Shown: piece after piece, positions 1 to 11,411 of the stretch
How positions within the stretch are numbered: position 1 is the stretch's first letter
How the letters are laid out: each line of letters starts with the position of its first letter
Assembly: GCA_002946415.1 (NCBI GenBank)
Contig: NJPS01000004.1
Span: forward strand, 377,001 to 441,000
DNA length: 64,000 nucleotides
Direction: 5' to 3'
DNA from: Rutstroemia sp. NJR-2017a BVV2
Taxonomy: Eukaryota > Ascomycota > Leotiomycetes > Helotiales > Rutstroemiaceae
Notes under the pieces: model-generated
Databases searched by the model: none
What the model saw: only the letters and a program-made list of their open reading frames with translations
Told to the model about the DNA's origin: nothing
Position numbers and translations under genes: made by a program

Positions 1-354
1 TTATAGGTGTTATCCCTTTCGGTCAGAGATGCTCCCCTAGCTTGCTTCCTTGTCTTCCGACTATATTTTCGTGTTAGACGTTCGACGAGTCGAGAGATTT
101 GAACATCTCGTGGCACAGAAGCCTTCAGGTGTTATGTTAACCTTATGCCAAACCAAAATAACTGGAAGCAAACTTACGTCTGGAAGTTTCTGAATGATCT
201 TCAATGGCTTGACTTCACGATCCGCGATGTCAATCTTTGACAAAGCCGAGCAATCCTTGTATTCTTCACATCTGTAGTCTGGGATCCAAGGGAAGAATGC
301 AAAAGTGAATGGAGCAAGAGCTAATGCGAGAAAGATGTAGTTGATGAACCACAT
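1..354 (-). CDS. Partial secreted or membrane protein, N-terminal part only
   Basis: The 5' end of a minus-strand gene that runs off the left edge. The chosen ATG (352-354) begins MWFINYIFLALALAPFTFAF, a clear signal peptide or signal anchor, followed by a Cys-containing stretch (RCEEYKDCSALSK). An in-frame ATG 35 codons upstream would put a basic extension before the hydrophobic core and looks less likely. Exon 1 ends at 178 with a GTAAGT donor after QKLPD. The intron has a CTAAC branch site near 83, and the acceptor lies around 54-62; an acceptor before 53 keeps the frame open to the window edge. The lumenal start resembles those of fungal secreted hydrolases, but no catalytic motif lies inside the window, so no function is assigned. 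It faces away from the PTAR1-like gene. Confidence 0.5.
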
Positions 355-459
355 GGTTGTTTGTGGCAATGGAATTGGCGAGATACGACTCAAGATATTG
401 AACACAGAACCCAAAAACCAACGTTTGACTTTGCTAGATCCTGGTTGATATCTGTTCAA

Positions 460-2207
460 GGGCTTCGACGAGGTATTGCGGAGGTGAGGTCGTCATCCGA
501 TAGGGTACACAATCCGCTGCACCAGTTCGAAGGGGCTCAAGAACGAAGCCTTCAATCAGAACCCGATTTGGAGGCGGGGTTATTCAGACGAAAGTTCGTC
601 CTCGTGGTTGAATTGTCCCGCTGTTTTGATTTTCCACACAACTTCCAAGGCCAGATGAAATCGTGACGACGATGGGCCCGCGTTCCGGACACCCACGGAT
701 TTGATATTAGAGATTAAGATTGTATTGTAAGAACATAGGAAACAATTAAGTAGGAACAAGCAAGCTGAAGACAGTGAAGCCGTCAACTATACTCATCACC
801 TTGATTATATGCAATGTCTATTAAAACGAATAGGGTGCAAAAACGCCAAATGTGGACTTTTGAGATTGCGATGGACTGGAAGACAAGATAAGAAGATCCC
901 CTCCAAAAGATCAGGCGAGATATGAAAAGTCCTTTATGTCGTTCGAGAACAAAAAGAAAAGAGAATTAAAGTTGATAAAACAGAGGAGAAGTCATTGAGG
1001 ATGTTGAAGCAAGCAGGAAAGAAGGGCCGCTTGCATTGGTAGCAGGAAAATGCAGAGGCTGCCAGTGGTTGCATGTGGGAGGAAATCTAGTTCTTTGGTG
1101 CAGAGGGCAGAGAACCAGAGGTGCAGTAGCATTGCCCGCTTGAAGCTCTTGGAGGTAATTACAAGGCTAAATCCCAATTCGGTAAGGATCGGGGTCTCTT
1201 GGGGATCATCGATTCTCTACCATCCCGGCCAGCCAGGGGTTAGCAGCTTTGGCTTTGGTTAGCTTGAGTGGCCATATGCAGCTACAGAGAAATCTCCCTA
1301 GCCTCGGTGGAATCAGTCCATTCATGTCGTTCTATCTGTTCGTATGTTTCTTCTTTGCAGCTGCTTTTGCTTTTGCTGAGGGGGAGTTCGCGCACCTCCT
1401 GCATACAGCATTGTCGCATCTTGGGTAAAAACTGGGGATATACAAGTGCTTCGTTGTTTACTACTCGACCCTGCGATCGATGATTGGCGTCTTCTGATTG
1501 CAGCCAGAATAAGCCATCCAAATGCACCTCTGCGGCCCGTTTGGGTTACTGACATTGCAGTGAACCAATTACGAAATGAAGCTGGTCCGTGGCCTATCCG
1601 ATTTTGCAAATTGCGATGTTTCCTGCGTCTGTGCCGACGCCACAAATGCACCCGGGCAAGCCATCTTCTTGTGGACACGAGAAATCGAGGTTCGAGCCCT
1701 CCCGTGCCTCCTCACGAATATCTAGGGGCGTCTGGACTTTCCACTAATGTATTCAACATGAAAAATTCACAGTAAAAAAGGCTACAATTTGATGTCATAG
1801 TTGAGGTGCTTTCTTTGACTTCCATTCTGGCACTGTAGCAATCTCGTTAAATTCCCCTCTCCTCACTAACACGGTAGATCGATCCCACCTTCGACCGACT
1901 TCCGTGGCAAGCTCTACATTGGGATTGATGAGCGTGGGGAAGCCGAGAAATGTTTCGCTGCATGGGCCTCAATCTGGAAACACTGATAAAAGCTTACAGC
2001 AGTTGCTCAATCTTGGTGTCTATTTTAGGTCTGATTTGAGAGACATTCATTTATCAAACCAGACATTGCCAACAATTCTACCGGCTTTTCAGAAGCCCAT
2101 CTTGCCCGTAGGCAGGCCGTTGGAAGGAGGTTGCTTGCATGCCAGTGTCTTACCTAACCAAGTTAAAACGCCGTGTCTTATCGACCCGTTTCGTTGTTCT
2201 GCTCATA
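460..2207. other. Gene-free interval, about 1.7 kb
   Basis: Only short overlapping reading frames without recognisable domains, signal peptides or matching splice sites are visible here. The interval contains the promoter of the left-edge gene and the 3' flank of the PTAR1-like gene. A B-box-like string near 1691 was examined and rejected as a tRNA. Confidence 0.5.
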
Positions 2208-3209
2208 TTACAAGCAGTGATCATGAACTTCCTGGATCATCCTGCGGATTTTGGTGTCCTCGGGCAAGTTATGCAGCATGTTCTCTAAAGGCTCCAAGAT
2301 AGTTCTTTTCGCTTCATCACTGAGACGTCCAGAAGTAACCAAAGTCCTCAGAAAACCCCAAAGCGATTCGCCTTTCCATCTCCAGGAGACTGCTATGGCG
2401 ACAACTTCTTCACAAGCTTTCGCAATTTGCGTAGCCATCCTTTCTCTCGGCAAAGGAGAAATATATATCAGGCAAAACAACAGAAAGGACCATCCGGACG
2501 TATCACTCGGATGCTTCACACACCAATTCTTCACGTCTGAAATCAAAAGCTCGTTGCTTGACGCATTAAGCCCATCCTCAACGCTCTCGACTAACCACCG
2601 CATGTGAGACCAAGCATAGTAGTTTCGAGGATGTCTCTCAGCTGCAATCATAACAACCGATGCAAGGTCCCGATGCACATCATGTCGGAGGCTGATAGAT
2701 TGACGTACTTCAAGCAGCCACTTGCGATGTCCCCAAAGAGTTGGCGACTTCGTGTGACGGTTGAGCCGCGATGTGAGAAGACTATCAACAAAGTACAGCT
2801 CCTTGGTCAACGCCTCAATCTCCGAAACGTTGTTTTTCTGGACTTTCTGTATAAGCCTCTTCCGTGCATTAGCTGCGGTGAGATGCTCTGGGTCGGTCAG
2901 AAGAATGACGGCTGTAGAATTCCGTATATCTTGATACCGAGCTGAGGAATCATCGTTGATGTGTTTGAAGAATACCTGCCGTGCAACTACAAATGCTTGA
3001 ATGAGTTTGGTTTTGGGGATACCGATACTATTCACTTCGACGAGAACATTGTTGCCGGGTGGTAAGATATGTCCTTTCCCGAGAAATTCTATCTCCAACA
3101 GTTCTGAGTGATTGTTGGAGGTGAGGACTTCTACGATTTCATTGTAGACTGCTTGAGAATCGATCGCTGTAACTGATGCTTTAGCATCTTTGTCCAGTGC
3201 TCTCGACAT
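2208..3209 (-). CDS. PTAR1-like protein prenyltransferase alpha-subunit repeat protein
   Basis: A single-exon gene of 333 aa. It carries prenyltransferase-alpha (PPTA) repeats with the signature W..R or W-W pattern: SPTLWGHRKWLL (about residues 156-167), NYYAWSHMRWLV (about 197-208) and a weaker DTSGWSFLLFCL. The rest is predicted helical. From the family: PTAR1 is the alpha subunit of geranylgeranyltransferase III, which pairs with the Rab GGTase beta subunit to lipidate SNAREs such as Ykt6. Fungal relatives are of similar length (about 330 aa). That this copy does so is inference. The start MSRALDKDAKAS is the first ATG and gives a full-length protein. It is divergent from GET1 across a 341-bp shared upstream region, so two genes of membrane-trafficking biology lie head to head. 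Confidence 0.8.
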   Translation of the reverse strand: MSRALDKDAKASVTAIDSQAVYNEIVEVLTSNNHSELLEIEFLGKGHILPPGNNVLVEVNSIGIPKTKLIQAFVVARQVFFKHINDDSSARYQDIRNSTAVILLTDPEHLTAANARKRLIQKVQKNNVSEIEALTKELYFVDSLLTSRLNRHTKSPTLWGHRKWLLEVRQSISLRHDVHRDLASVVMIAAERHPRNYYAWSHMRWLVESVEDGLNASSNELLISDVKNWCVKHPSDTSGWSFLLFCLIYISPLPRERMATQIAKACEEVVAIAVSWRWKGESLWGFLRTLVTSGRLSDEAKRTILEPLENMLHNLPEDTKIRRMIQEVHDHCL

Positions 3210-3550
3210 GACTTTCGCTTTAAAGATACCCTGAAAAGATTCCGTTTTGGCTTCTCATTCTTTCCAGGCGTGATATATCAGCAAACTCGCAGGACAGCTG
3301 GATTGCTAGTGTTAAAAATTGAAGCATATTGATTGGCCTCAACAAATCTAGAATCTATAGCTGCAGAGAGAGCTTTGTGACGATTGCGCATGGTCTGTGC
3401 ACCAACATCTCCGCCAAACGCATGACATCGATATTTGACCACCAGGTCACCACGAAACGGCCACCTATCTAACTCCGCACAACCTACAAACAACCCAGCG
3501 TGTTTCGAGAGCACAAAGCAGTCGCACGGGATTGCTCGGAATTCGTCAAA
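3210..3550. promoter_or_regulatory. Divergent upstream region, PTAR1-like gene and GET1
   Basis: A 341-bp intergenic region that must hold both promoters and both 5' UTRs. I see no strong TATA box. Its placement between two oppositely transcribed genes is the only evidence. Confidence 0.5.
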
Positions 3551-4328
3551 ATGCCTTCCATTCTCCTAACATGCTTCGTGGTTCAGCTACTCATTCACAT
3601 CGTCAACACCTTTGGAGCAGCTGCAATCAATAATCTGGTAAGCTTTCTTCCATCATGCAGATCGCAAGCATGCGAGCATGGCTGATTTCAGTTACACAGC
3701 TATGGAACCTCTACAATATGCTTCCGACACCGACGTCGCAGTCCGCTGCGGAACAGAAAAAGTTGAAAAGAGAATACATGAAAGTGCGGCAGGAAATGAA
3801 TACGACGAGTAGTCAGGATGAGTTTGCCAAATGGGCCAAGTTGAGGAGACAGCATGATAAACTATATGAACAACTAGAGAAGTCAAGTACGTTCCATATC
3901 TACATTTGTATCTGGCATAAAGCCGCCAAGGAAGTCAAGCTAACACATCACCTCTCGCAGAAACTTCCCTCGACTCAAACAAGGCCACATTTGACACCTC
4001 GATCTCTACACTACGATGGCTCGGAACAAATGGATTACGTATGTTGTTGCAATTCTGGTTTTCGAAGCGCGCCATGTTCTGGTTGCCCAAGGGTTGGTTT
4101 CCATACTACGCTGAATGGCTTCTATCCTTCCCACGAGCACCAATGGGCAGTATCAGTATCCAGGCCTGGACGCTCGCATGCGCAGCCGTCATTCTACTCG
4201 TTAGCGACGCACTCGTCGCAACGGCAGCTTTGGTCATGGGAGGAGTAGGAGTATCACAGAAGGGGAAGAAAGAGCCCATGAAAGTCCCAGCGGGGCAGGA
4301 AAAGGCGGGTGCGAAGAAAGAGCTCTGA
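3551..4328 (+). CDS. GET1: GET1, ER receptor subunit for tail-anchored protein insertion
   Basis: Three exons: 3551-3637, 3700-3886 and 3961-4328, giving 213 aa. Introns are GTAAGC..ACACAG and GTACGT..TCGCAG, the second with a CTAAC branch site. The protein has the Get1/WRB layout: an N-terminal membrane helix ([22 protein letters not shown]), a charged cytosolic coiled coil (about residues 40-95, [37 protein letters not shown]), then RWLGTNGLR and two further membrane segments around [31 protein letters not shown] and [19 protein letters not shown]. From the family: with Get2 it forms the ER receptor for the Get3 ATPase carrying tail-anchored proteins; the coiled coil contacts Get3. The Lys-rich C-terminal tail is typical of filamentous fungi. 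Length and motif order fit well. Confidence 0.93.
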
Positions 4329-4952
4329 GTGAGCGATGTGATCACGATTGTAGATATGGTTGTAATATATGCAGTTACGATGGATGATGATGGTTACGGA
4401 AGATATCTTTAATTTGTCTCTCAACAATTAGACGCAAAGGCCTTCATAGCTTTCGCTGAGACCATGCAACACGAGTGAGATGACTCTTGGCAGAGTACTT
4501 GGGCTTGATCTGGGCATACTTTTTGACTGTGAGAGACCATTGAGAATAGGGTCGCCAAAGCTTCGAAAGTGCCACGACGGTGTAGCAGATTGAGGGAAAA
4601 CCTAGTGCTTTGGAATAATTTTCTTAATGATCAGGGTCTGGAGGACCCAAAGAGAATGAATTTGATTCTCTCATCTTTCCAGAGCGATCATAATAGATGA
4701 CCAGTCTTGGTGTTGAAAATAACGACTTCCTGCAATCTTTGGAGACAAAGCGGCAAGAAAATTTTGGCACACGAAAATTTATAGAAGCATTTTGAAGGCG
4801 GCTCCACTTTTATCCGGACACGCTAACCAAATACGATACCGCATTTCCTCGACAAGGGTATTCTGCCATTACCTCGAACTCAACTGTGTCCCAAAGGACT
4901 TCATCGAACTCTCCTTAACAGCCATACAGCTTCAAGTTCTGGATTGCCCATC
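4329..4952. other. Intergenic, 3' flank of GET1 and promoter of next gene
   Basis: About 620 bp without a credible reading frame. Nothing recognisable is seen beyond ordinary AT-rich flanks. Confidence 0.4.
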
Positions 4953-6073
4953 ATGGCGATAACCTGGGGAACGTACGTATCCATATTTTCCTTCCCAGAA
5001 AGCTCTTAAATAAAGCCAACTAACTTACCCACCCCAGAATTAAATCCCTCCTAATATTCTTCGGTCCCATACTCCTCCCCAAAGCCATATCCTACTATCG
5101 ACGAGCGCGCGCCGCCCCCTCCATCCACGGGATCCCCATCCGCGCTGTTCCCCCTTCCGTCTCCCGCTCCCTCAGCATTCTCTTCCTCGTCGCCCTGATC
5201 TTCCTCCTGAAGACCCTTCCCCCCTTCCTTCCCCCCAACCTCTTCTCCCTCACCTCCTCCCGCCTGCAAATCCCCACCGACGTCCTCTTCACCCGACTCT
5301 CCTCTCTCCAACCCGGGGGCGTCCTCTCCTCCCTCGAGGACTCCCTCCGTCAGAAATTCACCTCCCTCGAATCCCGCCTCCTGTATCTCCAATTCGGCCC
5401 CGACGTCCTCGCACACTGCACCTTCTGCACACCCGAAGATCCAAAATCCTATTTCTACTACGCGATTCCTGCATTGTTGACACCCCATCTGTTTAATCTG
5501 TGTGTTCTTGCGCTCGTCACTTCCGGCCTGTTCACCGGCCGCGAAGGAGCCATTTGGCGCACTACTGCTACGACTGCGGCGGTCGGGATGGCGCTTTTGG
5601 ATATTTACATCACATCGAGCTACGCGTACCAAGCGAACTCTCGTGCAACCCGCTTCGAGGAGCTGGACTTCTTCCACTGGAAAATGATCGTGTATAGATA
5701 CATAGGGCTTTCTCTATTAGACGGGATCATAGGCTGGCTACTATATCTATCCTCTACGAACCGCGCGTTTCTGAATCCGCCGACGACGGCGGAGAGGATC
5801 GAGCGCACGACGAAGGTGTTAGAGCAGGCGAGGGGAAAGTTGGGTGCGGTGGGGTTGGTGAGGAATACGGTGGTTAGGGATAAGGAGTTGAGGGCCGTGG
5901 TGGAGGAGTATTGGGTTAGGGAGGGGAATGTGACGAGGGAGGTTATGGAGGATAGGGCGGTCGTGGACGGGGTCAGGAATGCGTTGGAGAATAGGGTTGA
6001 TTTGGTTGCGGTGCAGCGGGAGGCGGAGAGTTTTGCGGAGGCGGTGGTGGGGGGGAAGGTCATGGGTGGGTAG
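4953..6073 (+). CDS. Conserved fungal multi-pass membrane protein, unknown function
   Basis: Two exons, 4953-4972 and 5038-6073, giving 351 aa (MAITWGT|IKSLLIFFG). The intron runs from GTACGT to CCCCAG and has a CTAAC box. Hydrophobic segments occur at the N-terminus (LLIFFGPILL), SLSILFLVALIFLLKTLPPFL, YYAIPALLTPHLFNLCVLALVTSGLF, TTAAVGMALLDIYITSSYAY and YIGLSLLDGIIGWLLYLSS. A soluble, charged helical C-terminal third (about residues 270-351) follows. I do not recognise a catalytic motif. Proteins of this general look are widespread in filamentous ascomycetes as uncharacterised integral membrane proteins. The strand is pyrimidine-rich in the first half and G-rich in the last 250 bp, but the frame stays open, so it is a real gene. 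Confidence 0.8.
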
Positions 6074-7446
6074 GGGGGAGGGGATGGTGTATTGTAGAGT
6101 TGGGTTGAATAGTAGAATAAAGAATACCTGGGAACATTGATATTGATCCAGTGTATATGTCATGAGCGGAGAATCATGTTTGTCACATCTTACCGCGTGT
6201 ATCAAATTTTACAACTCCGCAATTACTCTGTTCCAACCGTCGACTCATGGGAAAGCGCCCACCCTCTCACTCACATATACCCAAAAAATGAAATTTCACT
6301 CCATAGCCCTCAGATACCCTCATCAGGAATCCCACCAGAACAAAGCTATCATATTCTCAGAATCTATACCTCCCCATCCTCTCCCACTGGTGTTTATCCA
6401 CGTCCCGTATCCCACTATTACCTATTCGATTACTTGCTCGAGAACAGAGTTGCACCCCTGCTCTTGGGAGAGGTGGAAGTTCTATAGCCAGGTGCCGAGG
6501 GAACTGAGAGATGCAGAAGGTAGTGAGTGTGAAGCTCGAGATGGATATTCTTGACTTAGTCACGGGCTTTTTGCAACTCGGTGCTTATACAGCTCTTCCT
6601 TTTCGTTTCTGTGATCCATGATCTGGCTTGTGATCTTTGTATGTGGAAGGTCCAGTGCGGGCGTACTAATGAAAGTCGATATCTTGAGTGTTTGGAATTG
6701 TTGCGTTCATCGAATGATTCGCTCTCAACTCTGAAGGCTTTCAGCTCCAGACCACGCGGTCATTGAGAGCTGAGTTGCATAGCTTAGTGCTGTAGAGTCA
6801 GATAATTTTGGAAGTTGGGCTGAAGAACAAGCTCTGGGTCAAATGGGGCGGCAGCTCTCCGACGAGTAGCTCGCCTTCGACTCTGCGTTGCATGCGAGCA
6901 GCCTATATAGCCATTCAGCATAGACTTTGAGAAGAGATGCTCTGGGCTCGAGATGCAAAAGAGGTTAAATGTATAGCAAGTAATTGGAGTAGCTCATTGG
7001 CTCATGTCCTCGGTAGAAGTACTCTAGGGCTAGAAAATAGCTTCGTCATTCCTACTTCTGGAGACTTGATAGTCCACTGAGGCATGATGGATATGTAAGT
7101 ATCTCAGATCATTTGGGAATATTAGATCATAACACCTGCGTGTTGCTAATTTAGCTGTCGTTCAATTTTGTGAAGGTTGTCGTTGTAAAATTGTGACATG
7201 GGTGGAGTTGACAGAAATCTGGGGGACCACGGGACACTATCACCGAAGACAGGGATAGGATTTGGCTACCGTAGCGTGCGCGGTTGCGAATTCATCGGAC
7301 ATCGGGGAAGCTAAAGCGACTGCGAGATCTTTCTCGACAAATAATTGAATAGCATACGCTACCAAAAAGAATACGTACCTACCAACAAGAGGGCAGTTCA
7401 ACATAACCACCCGTTTTAGTTACCTTACTTGTTTACTTCACAAACA
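6074..7446. other. Gene-free interval, about 1.4 kb
   Basis: No reading frame here shows coding character or domain similarity that I recognise. It holds the 3' UTR of the membrane-protein gene and the promoter of the golgin gene. Confidence 0.4.
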
Positions 7447-9441
7447 ATGTCAGCCGTAGCACCTCCAGATCCTTCCAATACTACTTCTTCAGGTTCGTTT
7501 GCCTATGAATACGTTCCATTGAGAGCGGGGGACATGGCTTTTGTTACCAGGGAATGTACCACTAACCAGCCCAACTTCTAGCACCGAAGAAGAAGAATAA
7601 CAATAAAAAGAAAAAGCATGCGAAATCAAAAACAAATGGAGAAACTCCTAAGGCTCCAGAAAATGAGAAGGATCTTACAGTAGAAGTTGCAGATGAAGAA
7701 GATGGGGAGGTGGAGGAATCTACGCCCTCAACAGAGGTACGAGTGACACCTGTTCATTTGTCAACATGAAGCAAACATAAGCGCAAGCTCTGACAACACT
7801 CATAGAATACGCCAAAAGATGCCCACTTTCCGGAGAATTTGGAGTCGCAAACGAATGGATATGGAAACGAATCCTCAAGTAATGGCCACGCCGTTGCGCC
7901 AGCAAACACAAGGGGTGATGTAGAAGGGTCGATCAGTAATGCATCAGATACGACTGACGCAAGCGTTCGACTGGAAGCCATGTCTGCGGAACGCGAAGCA
8001 CTTCGAGCGGAAGTTGAGCGGTTACGGAGATCTCTTGAGGATCTACAGGAGAAGCACGCGGAAGCAAATTCGTCATCGAATGGTCAGGATTCGGAGAAAT
8101 TGGCTTCGATTGAGGAGCGACACAAAGAGGAGATTGCCACAATAAAAATCCAGCATGAGGAGGAAATATCCGCCGTCCGCACGGAATTGGAAGAAAGTGA
8201 ATCTGCGAAGGAACACTGGGAATCTCAATATCATGCATTACTTGGACGTGTCAACACAATCAAATCTAGCTTGGGAGAAAGGTTAAAAGCCGACAAGCAG
8301 GAATTGGCAGAGGCCAACGAGAAAATTGATGAACTGGAATCGCAAAACGAAGCTCTGCAAACCACCGTTCAGACATTGGAGGAGGAAGCATCTAAATTAC
8401 GGAATGAATTGGGCGAATCCTCTAAGGAGCTTTCAAGTCTGCGGAACCGTCACAATTTATCACAACAGAATTGGGTTCACGAACGGGACGATCTGGTCCA
8501 GCAGACACGGCAATTGAAAGAGGAGGCCGATGCAGCAAAAGAAGCTATGGGAGATTGGGAAGTCTTGGCCATGGAAGAGAGATCTATACGGGAAAATCTC
8601 GAGAGCAGAGTTTCGGAAATGGAGGAGCAATTCTCGACTCAGAAAGAAGCATATGAAGCAGCAGTCACCGAACGAGATAGTCAGTCGCAAGCAGTAGATG
8701 GTCTACAGAGAGCTTTGCAGGAAATCCAAGAGACCAGAAGGCGGGAGCTTCGCGAGATGGTGGAAACCTCCGAAGAACAACTTCAAGCTTTGAAGAAGCT
8801 GGTGCAAGATTCTGACTCTAGATGTGCAGAGGCCGAAGCATCGAAACAAGCTCTGCAGACGGAGTTAGATCGACTCCTACCATTCGAGAAGGAAGTCAAA
8901 GAGAAGAATCTACTAATTGGCAAACTTCGTCATGAAGCTATCGTTCTCAATGACCACCTTACCAAAGCACTGCGATTCTTAAAGAAAGCAAAACCGGAGG
9001 ACAGTATCGACAGGTATTTACACTTAACCATAACCGTGTATCCCAGTACTAACATCTGAATCCAGACAACTAGTCACCAACCACTTCCTCCACTTCCTCG
9101 CTCTCGACCGATCGGATCCTAAAAAGTTCCAAATCCTCCAAATCATAGCCTCTCTGCTGAATTGGACGGAAGAACAAAGAGAGCAGGCGGGTCTAGCCAG
9201 GCCCGGTGCTTCAAGTAATAGTCTACGTCTCCCTACATCGCCATTCCATCGAACACCAAGCACGCCCACGTTATCGACGGAATTCTTCACCGAACCTTCT
9301 GGTAATAAAGAATCGTTGGCGGATCTATGGACGGGTTTCTTAGAGAGAAGTGCAGAGGAGGGTTCGGCTAAGGATAGTAGGAGCGGGAGTGTCAGTAGTT
9401 CGGTGGCGAGACCGGATACGAGGAGTGGTTCTACGGGGTAG
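7447..9441 (+). CDS. RUD3: Rud3-type Golgi coiled-coil protein (golgin with GRAB domain)
   Basis: Four exons: 7447-7492, 7582-7736, 7806-9013 and 9066-9441, giving 594 aa. The N-terminus has a Lys-rich patch (KKKNNNKKKKHAK), then an acidic linker. A long coiled coil covers about residues 115-430, rich in E/K/L heptads (for example EREALRAEVERLRRSLEDLQ). The C-terminal block KLRHEAIVLNDHLTKALRFLKK..DRQLVTNHFLHFLALDRSDPKKFQILQIIASLLNW (about residues 438-515) matches the GRAB (GRIP-related Arf-binding) domain of yeast Rud3/GMAP-210 relatives, and the LxxxxxLNW element is characteristic. A Ser-rich tail follows. From the family: the GRAB domain binds Arf1-GTP at the cis-Golgi and the coiled coil tethers vesicles. 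The splice at 9013/9066 rebuilds the domain cleanly. Confidence 0.88.
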
Positions 9442-10078
9442 GATGACTGGTTGATTGAGTAATTCCTTGATTGAGTATTTGATTGCCTGGGTTTGACGGG
9501 ACAAATGAAATGACGAGATAGATTTAAAACATTCAGGACATGTATATTATCATCATTGCACAGGCGTTTGGGAGGTTAGGTCAGCCCTGGACACGGTAGG
9601 GTATATTTGCCAATGTGCAAACAGTTCAATTTGGAATGCTTTTCTTTCTCCCGCTGGCGCGCTTGTAGGTCCCTGCAAACTAGCACATTTGTTCTAATGA
9701 TTGGGGTTATGCATGTATCCGTAGAAGGTAGTCATTAATCTGTTTCTCTTCTTCTCCCAGAAATTTGGCCGTAGCCTCAGTGCTGATTGGCGCTCGATTA
9801 TTGCTCATGTCTATATGCACAAGCTATCTTTGTCATTATTGCCCATCGCCATCTCATTGTGATAGATCTTTCAGTCCGCTCATCGAACAAACTCCTAGAC
9901 GGCTGGGGTATATAAGATGCTCCTCCTCGCATGTTCTTTCACTACCCACACACATATACATACATACATATTCAACCTCCTATCCGATACTCTACATCAC
10001 CTTCCAACCATATCTACATCAGACCAGCTAACCACCCACCCACCCACCTCTTCCCACTCAACCATTCAACCACCGACA
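9442..10078. other. Intergenic between golgin gene and small Pro-rich ORF
   Basis: About 640 bp. Its only notable content is the TATA-like box at 9909-9916, listed separately, and a CATACATACATA run near 9958. Confidence 0.45.
9909..9916 (+). promoter_or_regulatory. TATA box (TATATAAG)
   Basis: A strong TATATAAG lies 163 bp upstream of the ATG of the small Pro-rich ORF. It is followed by a C/T-rich, ATG-poor leader typical of fungal transcription start regions. This supports transcription of the downstream ORF. Confidence 0.5.
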
Positions 10079-10465
10079 ATGTCCCTTCCCCCCCTCCCCC
10101 TCCGCGAAGAGCCCCCTCCCCGCGTTCCTTCTCCTCCTCCGGGTCCTCCCCCTCCGGCACCATCAAGAACCACATTCTCGAACCAACCGTTGCCAATCCG
10201 ACCTAAACCAGCACCGACACCCAAGCCTCCGGCGCAGAACTGCAGCAAACCGGAACCGACGCAACCGCCGCCGCCGCCACCTCCACCGCAGACGAATGGG
10301 ATTAAGCGGGGAGGGGGGAGGGGAATGGTTGGGAGGAAGAGGGGAAGGGGAAGGCATGGGGGAAGGGGAATGGTTGGTAGGGAGAGGGGATATGGGTGTG
10401 AGTGTGAGGGGGAAGACGGGGAGGATGATACATATACCGATGATGAGGATGATGATGAGGGGTAG
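10079..10465 (+). CDS. Small proline-rich / Arg-Gly-rich protein with acidic tail, hypothetical
   Basis: An intronless frame of 128 aa (MSLPPLPLREEPPPRVP..). It divides into three compositional blocks: Pro-rich (residues 1-75, including a run of eight prolines), Gly/Arg-rich with RGG-like repeats (about 78-105, GGGRGMVGRKRGRGRHGGRGMVG) and a strongly acidic tail (EGEDGEDDTYTDDEDDDEG). An in-frame upstream extension exists but carries no coding-like sequence, so the ATG after the C-rich leader is preferred. A TATATAAG box sits 163 bp upstream. RGG plus acidic tails occur in RNA-binding and nucleolar proteins, but no domain is present. The sequence is low-complexity, so a chance ORF cannot be excluded. 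Confidence 0.4.
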   Translation: MSLPPLPLREEPPPRVPSPPPGPPPPAPSRTTFSNQPLPIRPKPAPTPKPPAQNCSKPEPTQPPPPPPPPQTNGIKRGGGRGMVGRKRGRGRHGGRGMVGRERGYGCECEGEDGEDDTYTDDEDDDEG

Positions 10466-11411
10466 AGCGTGTTAAGCGATGTGGTAGAGGAGAGAGGGAG
10501 TGAGAGTGAGAGGGAGGAATGAATAACTAGCAACAACTGAGACATAGATAGATAGACAATAAGCTGCCTGATTTTATTCTTACTTCCCCTTATTCTTCTA
10601 TTCACTATGCCTTTTTCACATCGCTATCAATGATCTACAACTCTTCCGCAGTGACTAGATCCGTGTACTGAAGATAGTGCCAACACCTCAACAAGTTTGA
10701 TTCCTGGAGCAACCCCGCTACCATGCAACCCAGACTCTTTTCGGTATATTCAACTGGAAGGTTCTGTAATGTTATTATTACGGTCTTGCCAGGTAGCTAG
10801 ACTCTGCTTAAGTTGTTTTACCTGCTCTTGAGCTTCGTGTTGGACGCAACTTGATTATTGCGAGTTGGTCGACGATGATTTCAATCATCGCTCCCTCCCG
10901 TTGAGTGATTGCTCATGCTTCACCATGCAATTGTAGTATTGAGCAGACTTAATTCTGGGCGCTGAGATAAATGTGTTTGTGCGATTGAGGCTACCAAGTC
11001 AACAATCATGAGTTTCATAGATTGACAGCCAGGCTCGACCTGATTTGCGGTGGGTTATCTACTGTCGCCTTAGTCACCTTGTTGCCTCAACGCACTCAAA
11101 AAGGGTACGAAAGCAACGTGTAGGTGATCAAGGCTGATTCATATTAATCAGGGCATAAGGCCCTTCTATATAGTCCTCTATGTACAAGATCATCCGATGT
11201 TTTATATTGCTGTGCCTCCATTCGGACCGACATCTACAACCTGCATAGCAGTACCAAAGTACATTTCATGAATGACAGTTGGAACTGGTCTATGATTGCA
11301 GCTCCTGCCACTATACCTTGCCCTCATGCAAGAGTCACCCAAATCGTGGTCTTTCACGTAGAAAGGGCTCGTTGCTACCTCACGCACTGTCGTAGCTGGA
11401 CAATACTGCTG
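10466..11411. other. Gene-free interval, about 0.95 kb
   Basis: No coding features are seen. It separates the housekeeping left arm from the accessory MFS/P450/UstYa block. Confidence 0.4.

Noticed and set aside
1625..1715. Possible tRNA: GGTTCGAGCCC matches the internal B box
   Set aside because: The T stem has a mismatch, no 5' acceptor strand pairs with the 3' side, and no A box lies at the right distance.
10066..10605. 179-codon minus-strand frame opposite the Pro-rich ORF
   Set aside because: Shadow of C/G-rich sequence; Ser/Pro and Gly runs mirror the plus-strand repeats.
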